From Roseibium polysiphoniae (lineage in GTDB: Bacteria; Pseudomonadota; Alphaproteobacteria; Rhizobiales; Stappiaceae), in NCBI RefSeq assembly GCF_014842925.1, contig NZ_JACYXJ010000002.1, positions 310,001 through 374,000 on the forward strand: DNA of 64,000 bases, given 5' to 3'. The notes below the pieces were generated by a model. That model was not told where the DNA came from. It did not search any database and was given only the letters and a program-made list of their open reading frames with translations. How positions within the stretch are numbered: position 1 is the stretch's first letter; every line of letters starts with the position of its first letter. Both the position numbers and the translations under genes were made by a program. Positions 1-8,271 of the stretch are shown here, one piece after another.

Positions 1-268
1 CGAAGAAATGGGCGTGACCTCTGCAAACGTTGACGACATGAAGGGTTCCGACAACCCGTCTATCAAGCGTCTTCTCGGCGTTGAAGGTGCGTTCGGCGAA
101 GCTATCGGCCTCGGCAACGACTGGGCTTACAACGTGATCAAGGGCGTCGGTAACTACGGCGAATCCTTCGATGCAAACGTTGGTCCAGACACCCCGCTCG
201 GCATCGCACGTGGCGTTAACGCCCTGTGGTCCAACGGTGGCTTCCTCTACGCTCCGCCGGTCCGCTAA
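1..268 (+). CDS. aapJ: AapJ, amino-acid ABC transporter substrate-binding protein (3' end only)
   Basis: The window opens inside this gene; only the last ~88 codons are present, read in the frame that ends with TAA at 266-268. The visible tail (…GLGNDWAYNVIKGVGNYGES…, ending GGFLYAPPVR) matches the C-terminus of the periplasmic binding protein of the general L-amino-acid permease. It would capture amino acids in the periplasm and deliver them to AapQM. It is followed on the same strand by aapQ, aapM and aapP, the canonical order, which supports the call. The signal peptide and N-terminal lobe lie outside the window. Confidence 0.9.
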   Translation, partial: EEMGVTSANVDDMKGSDNPSIKRLLGVEGAFGEAIGLGNDWAYNVIKGVGNYGESFDANVGPDTPLGIARGVNALWSNGGFLYAPPVR

Positions 269-289
269 GACCTCCTGAGCTAGTGTTTC

Positions 290-317
290 GGTTCCCGGCA
301 GCCTGCTGCCGGGAACC
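290..317 (+). promoter_or_regulatory. Intercistronic hairpin between aapJ and aapQ
   Basis: A perfect inverted repeat pairs 290-302 with 305-317 (GGTTCCCGGCAGC against its complement), 22 bases after the aapJ stop. No T-run follows, so it does not look like an intrinsic terminator. Hairpins at this place, between a binding-protein gene and its permease genes, commonly protect the upstream mRNA from 3' exonucleases and let the binding protein be made in excess. That role is inferred here. Confidence 0.7.
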
Positions 318-482
318 AGATCCAAAAATGACTGAGAAGCAGCGAAAAAGCTGCAAGGTCTTTCAGAGATTTGGCCGCTCCTGTCGACAGGGGAATTGAG
401 AGGAGAGTGGCCTTCTGTCCGCAGCTATTGTGCTCTTCAACAAGCTTCCATGATGCTGCGGCACAAACTCGGGCGAGGTTAT

Positions 483-1700
483 ATGTCAATTCAGGAGCAG
501 GACTCGGCGGGGGCGCCGGCGCGTGCTTCGCTGTTGAATGATCCAAAAGCGCGGGGGCTTTTTTATCAAGCTACCCTCATCATTGCGCTGGTGGCGTTCG
601 GTTGGTTCATCGTAAGCAACACGGTGGAAAACCTGGAGCGCCAGAACATTGCTTCCGGTTTTGGATTTCTCCAAAATACGGCTGGCTTCGGGATCATTCA
701 GGCGCTGGTCGATTACACGGAGACGTCGAGCTACGGTCAGGCGATCCTCGTCGGCTTTTTCAACACGCTTCTTGTCGCCGTCATCGGTATTTTTCTCGCG
801 ACAATCATCGGCTTTGTGGTCGGTATCGCGCGACTTTCGAACAACTGGGTGATCTCACGTCTGGCATATTGCTACGTGGAGCTTATCCGCAACGTACCGC
901 TGCTGCTCCAGATCTTCTTCTGGTATTTCGCAGTTCTGCGCGCGGTTCCGGGCAAACGGGACAAATGGTCGTTCCTGTTCGATACATTTCATCTGAACAT
1001 CGCCGGCCTCCGTGGCCCGCAACCGATCTTTGAAGAAGGTTCTGGTATTATCGGCTGGGCCCTTGTTTTGGCGATCGTCCTTGCCTTTGCCGTGGCCCGC
1101 TGGTCGCGCAAGCGCCAGGAGGCGACGGGTCAGCAGTTCCCGGTCTTCCTGACCGGCCTCGGCCTGATCATCGGTCTGCCGTTGATCGCCTATCTCATCG
1201 CTGGCATGCCGATGCACTTCAACTATCCGGAGTTCGTCGAAACGGGACCAATGCTTCGCCGCGGCTTCACGCTCGGCTCGGGCTTCAACCTGATCCCTGA
1301 GTTCCTGGCGCTGACGCTCGCGCTCTCGATCTACACGGCGGCCTTCATTGCCGAGATCGTGCGTGCGGGCATCCAGGCCGTCAGTCATGGTCAGAGCGAG
1401 GCGGCACACGCGTTGGGACTTCGTAATGGTCCGACACTTCGTCTTGTGATTATCCCACAGGCGATGCGCGTGATCATTCCGCCGCTGACAAGTCAGTATC
1501 TCAACCTGACCAAAAACTCGTCTCTTGCGGTTGCCATCGCCTTCCCGGATCTCGTGTCCGTTGGCGGAACGGTGCTCAACCAGACCGGTCAGGCGATCGA
1601 GATCATCGGCATCTGGATGTTTGTCTATCTGACACTCAGCCTGCTGACCTCCGCCTTCATGAATTGGTACAACCAGCGCATGGCGCTCGTGGAACGGTAG
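483..1700 (+). CDS. aapQ: AapQ, general L-amino-acid ABC transporter permease
   Basis: Inner-membrane permease (405 residues) of the broad-specificity L-amino-acid importer, working as a heterodimer with AapM. The first membrane segment is at about residues 24-43, a long extracytoplasmic insert follows, and the EAA loop that contacts the ATPase is at about 291-313 (EIVRAGIQAVSHGQSEAAHA). I chose ATG 483 because GAGG lies just upstream and the protein then begins MSIQEQDS, as is usual for the family; the open frame extends upstream to 396 but that part looks non-coding. The next gene, aapM, starts 9 bases after the stop. Confidence 0.92.
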   Translation: MSIQEQDSAGAPARASLLNDPKARGLFYQATLIIALVAFGWFIVSNTVENLERQNIASGFGFLQNTAGFGIIQALVDYTETSSYGQAILVGFFNTLLVAVIGIFLATIIGFVVGIARLSNNWVISRLAYCYVELIRNVPLLLQIFFWYFAVLRAVPGKRDKWSFLFDTFHLNIAGLRGPQPIFEEGSGIIGWALVLAIVLAFAVARWSRKRQEATGQQFPVFLTGLGLIIGLPLIAYLIAGMPMHFNYPEFVETGPMLRRGFTLGSGFNLIPEFLALTLALSIYTAAFIAEIVRAGIQAVSHGQSEAAHALGLRNGPTLRLVIIPQAMRVIIPPLTSQYLNLTKNSSLAVAIAFPDLVSVGGTVLNQTGQAIEIIGIWMFVYLTLSLLTSAFMNWYNQRMALVER

Positions 1701-1709
1701 GGCAGCACC

Positions 1710-2864
1710 ATGGCAAACGCAGATATTTTCCAGATCAGAACGGAAGAAGCGCCCAAGCTTGCGGCGCCAATTTCCACCTCGGGCGTTATCGGCTGGATGA
1801 GACAGAACCTGTTCTCCTCCATCGGCAACACCGTCTTGACAGTCATCGGTATCCTGATCGCCTATTCGTTGATCATGCCGTTCATTCAGTTCGCGATCAT
1901 CGATGCGGTCTGGACCGGTGACGACCGGACAGCATGTCTTGCCGTCGAAGGGGCCGGACATGCAGGTGCCTGTTGGGCCTATGTGATCGACTACCTGCCG
2001 CAGTTTATCTACGGCCGGTATCCGACCGAGGAGATCTACCGGGTCAACATCGTCTATGCATTGTTCGTGCTCTTGCTCGTGCCTTTGCTGATGCCGAGTG
2101 CACCTTACAAGGGGATCAACGCGCTGTTGTTCCTGGTCGTCTTCCCGATCATCTCCTACTTCCTGCTCACCGGGCTCGAGTTTGGCGACACGGTTGTGTT
2201 GCCGATCGTGGAGACTGCACGTTGGGGCGGTCTGTTGGTCACGCTTGTGATTGCGGTCACCGGCATCGTCGCGTCGCTTCCGCTCGGCATTGCGCTGGCT
2301 TTGGGCCGTCGTTCAAACATGCCCATCATCAAGATGGTATCGGTGATTTTCATCGAGTTCTGGCGCGGCGTGCCCTTGATCACCGTGTTGTTCATGTCGT
2401 CGGTCATGTTGCCGCTGTTCCTGCCGGAGGGCGTGACCTTCGACAAGCTGCTTCGAGTTCTGATCGGCGTGACGCTGTTTTCCGCTGCCTATATGGCGGA
2501 AGTTGTGCGTGGCGGCCTTCAGGCCATTCCGAAGGGGCAATACGAAGGCGCCATGGCTCTTGGCCTGCGTTTCTGGCAGATGATGGGTCTCATCATTCTG
2601 CCGCAGGCGCTCAAGCTGGTGATCCCGGGCATCGTCAACACCTTCATCGGTCTGTTCAAGGACACGACCCTGGTGCTGATCGTCGGCATGTTCGACCTTC
2701 TTGGCCAGATCCAGTCGTCCTTCTCCGATCCGAACTGGTCGACACCCACACAAGGACACACAGGCTATCTCTTTGCCGCCATCGTGTTCTTCATCTTCTG
2801 CTTCGGCATGTCGCGGTACTCCATCTTCATGGAGAACAAACTGCACACCGGTCATAAACGCTAG
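1710..2864 (+). CDS. aapM: AapM, general L-amino-acid ABC transporter permease
   Basis: Second permease subunit (384 residues). It has one N-terminal membrane helix near residues 35-55, a periplasmic stretch with several Cys residues (about 72-90), then the conserved core with the EAA loop at about 264-286 (EVVRGGLQAIPKGQYEGAMA) and the GLFKDTTLVLIVGMFDLLG segment typical of polar amino-acid permeases. It is co-transcribed with aapQ (9-base gap) and followed by aapP after a hairpin. Length and order agree with AapM of rhizobia. Confidence 0.92.
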   Translation: MANADIFQIRTEEAPKLAAPISTSGVIGWMRQNLFSSIGNTVLTVIGILIAYSLIMPFIQFAIIDAVWTGDDRTACLAVEGAGHAGACWAYVIDYLPQFIYGRYPTEEIYRVNIVYALFVLLLVPLLMPSAPYKGINALLFLVVFPIISYFLLTGLEFGDTVVLPIVETARWGGLLVTLVIAVTGIVASLPLGIALALGRRSNMPIIKMVSVIFIEFWRGVPLITVLFMSSVMLPLFLPEGVTFDKLLRVLIGVTLFSAAYMAEVVRGGLQAIPKGQYEGAMALGLRFWQMMGLIILPQALKLVIPGIVNTFIGLFKDTTLVLIVGMFDLLGQIQSSFSDPNWSTPTQGHTGYLFAAIVFFIFCFGMSRYSIFMENKLHTGHKR

Positions 2865-2879
2865 CCGTTCTTCGGCACC

Positions 2880-2905
2880 CCGGGGCGGGCGCACAGCCGC
2901 CCCGG
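2880..2905 (+). promoter_or_regulatory. Intercistronic hairpin between aapM and aapP
   Basis: CCGGGGCGG at 2880-2888 pairs perfectly with CCGCCCCGG at 2897-2905, with an 8-base loop. No T-run follows and the aapP ribosome-binding site (GGAG, about 2922-2925) lies downstream, so this is more likely an mRNA processing or stability element than a terminator. It is the second such hairpin in the operon. Confidence 0.6.
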
Positions 2906-2930
2906 CAGACGTCATATTTGGAGACAACAA

Positions 2931-3734
2931 ATGTCAGAAAACGCTGTAAACGCTGAAGAACTCGCAGCAGACCGGTCGCGCATGCAGATCTCGGACACGG
3001 AAGTGGCCGTGGAGATCAAGAGCATGAACAAGTGGTATGGTGACTTCCATGTTCTTCGCGACATCAACCTCAAGGTCATGAAAGGCGAGCGTATCGTCGT
3101 TTGTGGACCTTCCGGTTCCGGCAAGTCCACGATGATCCGCTGCATCAACCGTCTCGAGGAACACCAGGACGGACAGATCATTGTCGACGGCAACGAACTG
3201 ACCAACGATCTGAAAAAGATTGATGAGATCCGTCGTGAAGTTGGAATGTGCTTCCAGCACTTCAACCTTTTCCCGCATCTGACGATCCTGGAAAACTGCA
3301 CACTTGCACCGATCTGGGTTCGCAAGATGCCGAAGAAGGAAGCCGAAGAAATTGCGATGCACTACCTCGAGCGGGTGAAAATCCCCGAGCAGGCAGGCAA
3401 GTACCCCGGCCAGCTTTCCGGTGGTCAGCAACAGCGTGTGGCCATCGCGCGCTCGCTCTGCATGAGCCCGAAGATTATGCTGTTCGATGAGCCGACCTCG
3501 GCGCTCGATCCTGAAATGATCAAGGAAGTGCTTGACGTTATGGTCGGTCTTGCTGAAGAAGGCATGACCATGGTCTGCGTCACCCACGAGATGGGCTTTG
3601 CCCGCAAGGTCGCCAACCGGGTCATCTTCATGGATGCCGGTCAGATCGTTGAGCAGAATGAGCCGGAAGCCTTCTTCACCAACCCGCAGCACGAGCGGAC
3701 GAAGCTGTTCCTGAGCCAGATCCTGCATCACTGA
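2931..3734 (+). CDS. aapP: AapP, general L-amino-acid ABC transporter ATP-binding protein
   Basis: Cytoplasmic ATPase (267 residues) that powers AapQM. Walker [10 protein letters not shown] is at residues 59-67, the ABC signature LSGGQQQR starts at 162, Walker [14 protein letters not shown] starts at 182, and the switch His is in CVTHEMGFA. The ~25-residue N-terminal extension before the ATPase core is usual for AapP. GGAG sits before ATG 2931. The gene ends the operon; a strong hairpin with T-rich tail follows at 3761-3788. Confidence 0.95.
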   Translation: MSENAVNAEELAADRSRMQISDTEVAVEIKSMNKWYGDFHVLRDINLKVMKGERIVVCGPSGSGKSTMIRCINRLEEHQDGQIIVDGNELTNDLKKIDEIRREVGMCFQHFNLFPHLTILENCTLAPIWVRKMPKKEAEEIAMHYLERVKIPEQAGKYPGQLSGGQQQRVAIARSLCMSPKIMLFDEPTSALDPEMIKEVLDVMVGLAEEGMTMVCVTHEMGFARKVANRVIFMDAGQIVEQNEPEAFFTNPQHERTKLFLSQILHH

Positions 3735-3758
3735 TCGCAGATCCATTCGCAAGATTTA

Positions 3759-3789
3759 AGGGCCGGCGGAAACGCCGGCCCTTTTGTTT
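3759..3789 (+). terminator. Rho-independent terminator after aapP
   Basis: GGCCGGCG at 3761-3768 pairs with CGCCGGCC at 3773-3780 around a short GAAA-like loop, followed by a T-rich run (CTTTTGTTT). It lies 26 bases after the aapP stop and closes the aapJQMP operon. Confidence 0.85.
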
Positions 3790-3852
3790 ACCTAACGTTA
3801 TTTGCCTTGATGCACTGTCGCCGCAACGGCAACGGTCAAAGAGGGTCCGTTC

Positions 3853-4296
3853 ATGATGAAATATGTTCGCTTGCGGTGGTTGATGTCCGCCTGTCTCGTT
3901 TCTGCACTTGGTGCTTTTTCCAGCGCTTCCGCCCATGCACAGGATGCGGAAGTTCCGCTGGATCTTCTCGGCAACTGGAAAGCAGAGACCATTGACGGTA
4001 CTCCGGTCGCTGCAGATGTTGTGACCCTGCTCGAGTTCGAGGAAGCGGGCACAGTTGACGGCAACGGCGGCTGCAATCAGATTTTCGGGCCTTTGCGCAC
4101 CGAAGGGCGGAGCATCCGGATCGGACCGCTTTCCGTCACGCGGAAGGCTTGCCCGCCAGACGTTCTGAACCAGGAAAAGGCCTTCCTGAAGGCGCTCAAT
4201 GCAACCCGTGACTTCAAGAAGTTGCCCGCAGAAGGCGCGCTGCTCCTGCTTGATGGGCAAGGCACGGAAGTCGGGCGCTTCGTTTATGCCGACTGA
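3853..4296 (+). CDS. META-domain (HslJ-like) exported protein
   Basis: 147-residue protein. The N-terminus has a positively charged stretch and a hydrophobic core ending in SAHAQ, a convincing signal peptide with cleavage near residue 30. The rest matches the META/HslJ fold: LLGNWKAETIDG, then DGNGGCNQIFG and a conserved Cys in VTRKACPPD. Such proteins are periplasmic or lipoprotein-like and linked to heat or antibiotic tolerance, but the biochemical role is unknown. The start could equally be the second Met at 3856. It ends only 3 bases before the convergent sseA stop, with no terminator visible between. Confidence 0.8.
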   Translation: MMKYVRLRWLMSACLVSALGAFSSASAHAQDAEVPLDLLGNWKAETIDGTPVAADVVTLLEFEEAGTVDGNGGCNQIFGPLRTEGRSIRIGPLSVTRKACPPDVLNQEKAFLKALNATRDFKKLPAEGALLLLDGQGTEVGRFVYAD

Positions 4297-4299
4297 GAT

Positions 4300-5145
4300 C
4301 TAGCTGCCGGTGACGACCGTCGTGTCGTCCCGGCCGCCCCATTCGCTCCACGATCCGTCATAGAGCTTCAGATCCCTCGCGCCGGCGATTTCCAGTCCGA
4401 GCGTGAGCACCGCAGCGGTGACACCTGAGCCGCAGGTGGTTGTCACAGGCCGTGACAGGTCGAGGCCTGACGCTTTGAAAAGCTCTTTCAGTTCGCCTTC
4501 CGACTTCAGGGTGCCGTCCTCATTCATGAGGGTCATGAAGGGACGATTGTAAGCGCCTGGCATATGGCCCGAACGCATGCCCGCGCGCGGTTCGGCGGCT
4601 TCTCCAGTAAATCTCTCAGCGGGGCGTGCATCGAGTATCTGTGAGGAGCCATCCTTGGAGAAGCGGCGTATGTCGTCGATGTCGGCCAAAAGCCCGTTGT
4701 CCATGCGCGCGGTGAAATGCCGTTCGGGGCGCAGCACGTCGCCTTCTTCAAGCGCTCTGTCTTCCGCACGCCATTTCTTCATGCCGCCGTCGAGAACATA
4801 AACCTCCTTGACGCCCATGATTTTGAACATCCACCAAACACGTGGCGCCGAAAAGAAACCGATGCCGTCATAAACCACGATGGTCTGTCCATCGCCGATG
4901 CCGAGTTTGCGGACCTTGGAGGCGAACACGTGCGGCTGGGGCAGGGTATGGGGCAGGCCGGAGGTTGGATCGCTGATGGCGTCGATGTCGAAGCGAACAG
5001 CGCCGGGAATGTGTCCCTGCTGATACTCCTCCTCTGCATCACGCCCCATCTGCGGCAGGTACCAGGAACCGTCAACCACAACGAGGTCGGGGGACGTCAG
5101 ATGGTCGGCGAGCCAGTCGGTCGAAACGAGGGGTGTGCTGGACAT
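4300..5145 (-). CDS. sseA: SseA, 3-mercaptopyruvate sulfurtransferase
   Basis: 281-residue tandem rhodanese. The N-terminal inactive rhodanese domain (about 1-140) is followed by the catalytic domain with the active-site loop CGSGVTA, Cys238 being the persulfide-forming residue. CGSGVTA is the loop of mercaptopyruvate sulfurtransferases, rather than the CRxGxxR loop of thiosulfate sulfurtransferases. It would move sulfur from 3-mercaptopyruvate to a thiol acceptor in cysteine breakdown. It lies 36 bases downstream of alaX on the same strand, last in a run that begins with a cysteine synthase. Confidence 0.93.
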   Translation of the reverse strand: MSSTPLVSTDWLADHLTSPDLVVVDGSWYLPQMGRDAEEEYQQGHIPGAVRFDIDAISDPTSGLPHTLPQPHVFASKVRKLGIGDGQTIVVYDGIGFFSAPRVWWMFKIMGVKEVYVLDGGMKKWRAEDRALEEGDVLRPERHFTARMDNGLLADIDDIRRFSKDGSSQILDARPAERFTGEAAEPRAGMRSGHMPGAYNRPFMTLMNEDGTLKSEGELKELFKASGLDLSRPVTTTCGSGVTAAVLTLGLEIAGARDLKLYDGSWSEWGGRDDTTVVTGS

Positions 5146-5181
5146 CTATGGTTTCCTCAAAAGCTTGCGTTGAACAGGGGA

Positions 5182-5898
5182 TCAGTCTGCGAGGCGAATG
5201 CGAACCCTGCGATTCTGCTTGCCCTTCTTTTCCGACTTCCCGAGTTCGAGCTGTCCGATTTCGGATGTATTGGCCACATGTGTGCCGCCGCACGGCTGGA
5301 GATCAACATCACCGCCAATGCGGACGAGCCGAACCTTCCCGGATCCACGTGGCGGCTTCACGCTCATGGTCTTGACCAGGCCAGGGTTGGCGTCAAGTTC
5401 CTCATCGGTGATCCATTCAGATGTGATGGCGTGGTTGCCCGATGCCAGCTCATTGATGGCGGTGGCGACCGCATCCTTGTCGAGAACCGCATCGCCCATG
5501 TCGAAGTCCAGCCGTCCGTCGCCATCGCCGATCTGACCACCGGTCACAGGGTAGGGAAGGGCGACCGACAGCAGATGCAGGGCCGTGTGCATCCGCATCA
5601 GGCGGTAGCGGCGCGCCCAATCAAGTTCCACAGTGACGAGTGCCCCGGCCTCGGGAAGGTTTTGACCGTCGGCGGGGACGTGGACAATTGTTGTCTTGTC
5701 ATCGCCATAGACCGTGGTCGCAATCTGGATCTCGCTTCCATCTGCAAGGCGCAGCGTTCCCGTGTCGCCGGGCTGACCGCCGCCGGTGGCATAGAAAACC
5801 GTCTGGTCCAGAACGATGCCGCCCCGTTCATTGACCTCAACAACGCTTGCTTCGCAGGTCTTCAGATAGGCATCGTCGCGAAACAGGGCGGTGGTCAT
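5182..5898 (-). CDS. alaX: AlaX-type alanyl-tRNA editing protein
   Basis: 238-residue stand-alone homologue of the AlaRS editing domain, which hydrolyses mischarged Ser-tRNA(Ala). The two zinc-binding elements are visible: H104-x3-H108 (HTALH) and C203-x3-H207 (CGGTH). The C-terminus is basic (KSEKKGKQNRR). ATG 5898 was chosen because GGGAG stands 7-8 bases upstream and the protein then starts MTTALFRDD as in relatives; the open frame extends a further 33 codons that look non-coding. It is upstream of sseA on the same strand. Confidence 0.9.
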   Translation of the reverse strand: MTTALFRDDAYLKTCEASVVEVNERGGIVLDQTVFYATGGGQPGDTGTLRLADGSEIQIATTVYGDDKTTIVHVPADGQNLPEAGALVTVELDWARRYRLMRMHTALHLLSVALPYPVTGGQIGDGDGRLDFDMGDAVLDKDAVATAINELASGNHAITSEWITDEELDANPGLVKTMSVKPPRGSGKVRLVRIGGDVDLQPCGGTHVANTSEIGQLELGKSEKKGKQNRRVRIRLAD

Positions 5899-6010
5899 TG
5901 GTGTCTCCCAAATCGATATGAATGGATGTCGGGAGTTGACCAATGATCGCGGTCCGTTGCAAGGCTGTATCGCCCTGTTCCAGACCATTTGAAGCAACTT
6001 GCTTGGTGCC

Positions 6011-6658
6011 TCAGTTGGAGGCTGCCTTGGCGGCCAGAAGCTTCAGCGCAAATGTGCCCATGATCCCGGCGAAGGCCCAGTCGAAGGCACGCATGGCTTT
6101 GGGAGACGCTTTCAGGAAGCTGGAAAAGGCACTGGCGCCAAAGACCATCGCAAGACAGGCTGGAAAGCCCAGGGCGACGAAATAAAAACCGAGAAACAAA
6201 AGCTTGCCGGTGGCGCCGGGGTCCGTCGGACTGACAAACTGGGGCAGGAACGTAATGAAGAAGAGGGCGATCTTGGGGTTCAGCAGGTTGATCCCCAGCC
6301 CCTGCAGCCAGACGCGCGCCAGTGACTGCGCCTTCACCGCCGTTTGATCGATGGTCAGGGAGGATCCGTTTCGGATGGCCTGATAGGCGAGCCAGATCAG
6401 GTAGGCCGCACCGACGACCTTGAGTATGGAAAACGCCGTTTCTGACGCGGCAAGCAGGGCGGAGACGCCCAGAGCTGCCAGAACGGAGTGAATGATGATG
6501 CCCGTTGTCGCGCCCAGGACAGCAGCAACGCCGGCCTTTCGCCCTTGTGCCAGCGTCTTGCCCATGAACAGGGTCATGTCCGGTCCCGGCGTGATGATCA
6601 GCACACAGGCCGCCGCAGTGAAGGCGATGAGGACAGTCAGGTCGGGAATGAATGACAT
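6011..6658 (-). CDS. LysE/RhtB-family amino-acid exporter
   Basis: 215-residue inner-membrane protein with about six hydrophobic segments. The family signature is present near the N-terminus (AACVLIITPGPDMTLFMGKT) as is the GINLLNPKIALFFITFLPQF motif in the middle. It likely exports an amino acid or derivative; substrate cannot be read from sequence. The start at 6658 gives the usual MSFIPDLTVL N-terminus; a GTG/ATG a few codons upstream (6670) is possible. There is an 88-base gap from cls, so co-transcription is plausible but not certain. Confidence 0.88.
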   Translation of the reverse strand: MSFIPDLTVLIAFTAAACVLIITPGPDMTLFMGKTLAQGRKAGVAAVLGATTGIIIHSVLAALGVSALLAASETAFSILKVVGAAYLIWLAYQAIRNGSSLTIDQTAVKAQSLARVWLQGLGINLLNPKIALFFITFLPQFVSPTDPGATGKLLFLGFYFVALGFPACLAMVFGASAFSSFLKASPKAMRAFDWAFAGIMGTFALKLLAAKAASN

Positions 6659-6746
6659 TGTCGGGCCCATTCGAAAGCTTGAAAGACCTTTGCTTGTAAC
6701 GCCTGCCAAGAGGCTATGCCAAGCAGAAAGCGCCTCCCAAAATCCA

Positions 6747-8246
6747 CTAGAGGATCGGCGAGAGCAATCTTGCGCCCTGTGCCAGCACCCTAAAGGCATA
6801 GCTCCTGTTGTCCAGGTCGTCGGGACCGGTCTGGCGCGCGCCAGCGAAGTCCTTCTCGAGCATCGCCGCGATCTTGTCGATCATTCTTTGATGGGTGAAC
6901 CAGAGCGTGATTTCGAAATTGATGCGGAAGGATCGGTTGTCGAAATTGACTGTTCCGACAGAGGCTAGGTCATCATCGACGAGGCTCACCTTCTGGTGCA
7001 GGAAGCCTTCGGTGTATCGATAGATCTTCACGCCTCTCGCCACCATCTCGTCCGCGTGGGCGTGGCTGGCCAGCCAGACCGTGGTGTGATCAGCCTTTTC
7101 CGGCAGGAGGATCCGCACATCAACGCCGCGCATGGAAGCTGCATAGAGTGAGGTGACCACGTCAATCGACGGCACGAAGTAGGGAGAGGTTATCCAGAGG
7201 CGCTTTCGGGCGCGGGCCGCCGCTTCGGCAAAGGCGATGGCGCATTCTTCCAGATCATCGGCTGGGCCGGTGGGCATGACGAGAACGGATTCGTCTCCGG
7301 GCTTTTCGAAGCCCGTGATGCGGTCGAGAGAAATCTTAGTGTTGTTGGCCCACTGCCAGTCCTCGGTCACGGACAGGGCGCAGGCAACGGCTGCAGGGCC
7401 GGATACCTTCACATGGGTATCGCGCCAGTGGCCGAACGTTTTTGACCTGCCGAGATACTCATCGCCGACGTTCAGTCCGCCAACCCAGGCATGTTCGAAG
7501 TCGGTGACGACGACCTTGCGGTGGTTGCGGTAGTTGAGCCGCATCGGGCCCAGGAAGCGCAGGTACTTGTGGCTCTCGTTGAAACCACTGACCTTGATCC
7601 CCGCCTTGCGCAGCCGGTTGAGATAGCTTCTCGGCAGGGCGTTGCTGCCAATCTCGTCATAGAGAACGAAGATCGTCACGCCCGCCAGCGCCCGCTCGAT
7701 CAGCGCATCAGCGAAGTCGCGGCCTATCCTGTCGTCCTTGATAATGAAGAACTGGACCAGGATTGTGTGTTTTGCGTTCCGGATGCCTTCCAGGATCGAG
7801 GAAAAGGTTGCATCACCATCGATCAGGAGGTCGACCGCGTTGCCGGCAAGGAAGGGAACGCCAGCGACCTTGGACAGGACCGGCCAGTGCCGCGTCCCTT
7901 CCTGATCACTCAGCTTGAGCGTTTCGGCGGTTTGACTGCGCGCGGTTCGCCCGAGCAGCTCTTGCACCTTGGCGTAGTCGGCGAAAGAGCGCCAGCCGAA
8001 GACCAGATAAAGCGGGACGGTGACAAAGGGCAGAAAGAATATGGACAGAAGCCAGGCAATCGATCCCTGGGCGGTCCGGCTGTTCATGATTTCCCGCACG
8101 GCGCAGATGGCCGCCGCGATGTAGAAGCAAACCGCAATGAATGCGACGATGCCGAGGTTGTTGGCCAATGTGTCCAGAACCAGAGCGTCGGTTGCCAGAT
8201 CTTCGGCAACCGCTTCAACGGTGTTCCCGTCCCCCGTCGGGTTCAT
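6747..8246 (-). CDS. cls: Cardiolipin synthase (phospholipase D family)
   Basis: 499-residue membrane enzyme that joins two phosphatidylglycerols into cardiolipin. Two N-terminal membrane helices (about 30-52 and 60-82, including SIAWLLSIFFLPFVTVPLYL) precede two HKD catalytic motifs: HRKVVVTDFEHAWVGG and HQKVSLVDDDLASVGTVNFD. GGAG lies upstream of ATG 8246. It begins 25 bases after the end of the cysK-like gene on the same strand, so the two may share a transcript. Confidence 0.93.
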   Translation of the reverse strand: MNPTGDGNTVEAVAEDLATDALVLDTLANNLGIVAFIAVCFYIAAAICAVREIMNSRTAQGSIAWLLSIFFLPFVTVPLYLVFGWRSFADYAKVQELLGRTARSQTAETLKLSDQEGTRHWPVLSKVAGVPFLAGNAVDLLIDGDATFSSILEGIRNAKHTILVQFFIIKDDRIGRDFADALIERALAGVTIFVLYDEIGSNALPRSYLNRLRKAGIKVSGFNESHKYLRFLGPMRLNYRNHRKVVVTDFEHAWVGGLNVGDEYLGRSKTFGHWRDTHVKVSGPAAVACALSVTEDWQWANNTKISLDRITGFEKPGDESVLVMPTGPADDLEECAIAFAEAAARARKRLWITSPYFVPSIDVVTSLYAASMRGVDVRILLPEKADHTTVWLASHAHADEMVARGVKIYRYTEGFLHQKVSLVDDDLASVGTVNFDNRSFRINFEITLWFTHQRMIDKIAAMLEKDFAGARQTGPDDLDNRSYAFRVLAQGARLLSPIL

Positions 8247-8271
8247 TCTCTCTCCTTGCCACCTGCTCGCG

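Noticed and set aside
537-570. TGATCC inside aapQ with an A/T-rich stretch 18 bases on
   Set aside because: The downstream element is TTAT rather than TAA, and it lies inside a coding region with no gene start nearby.
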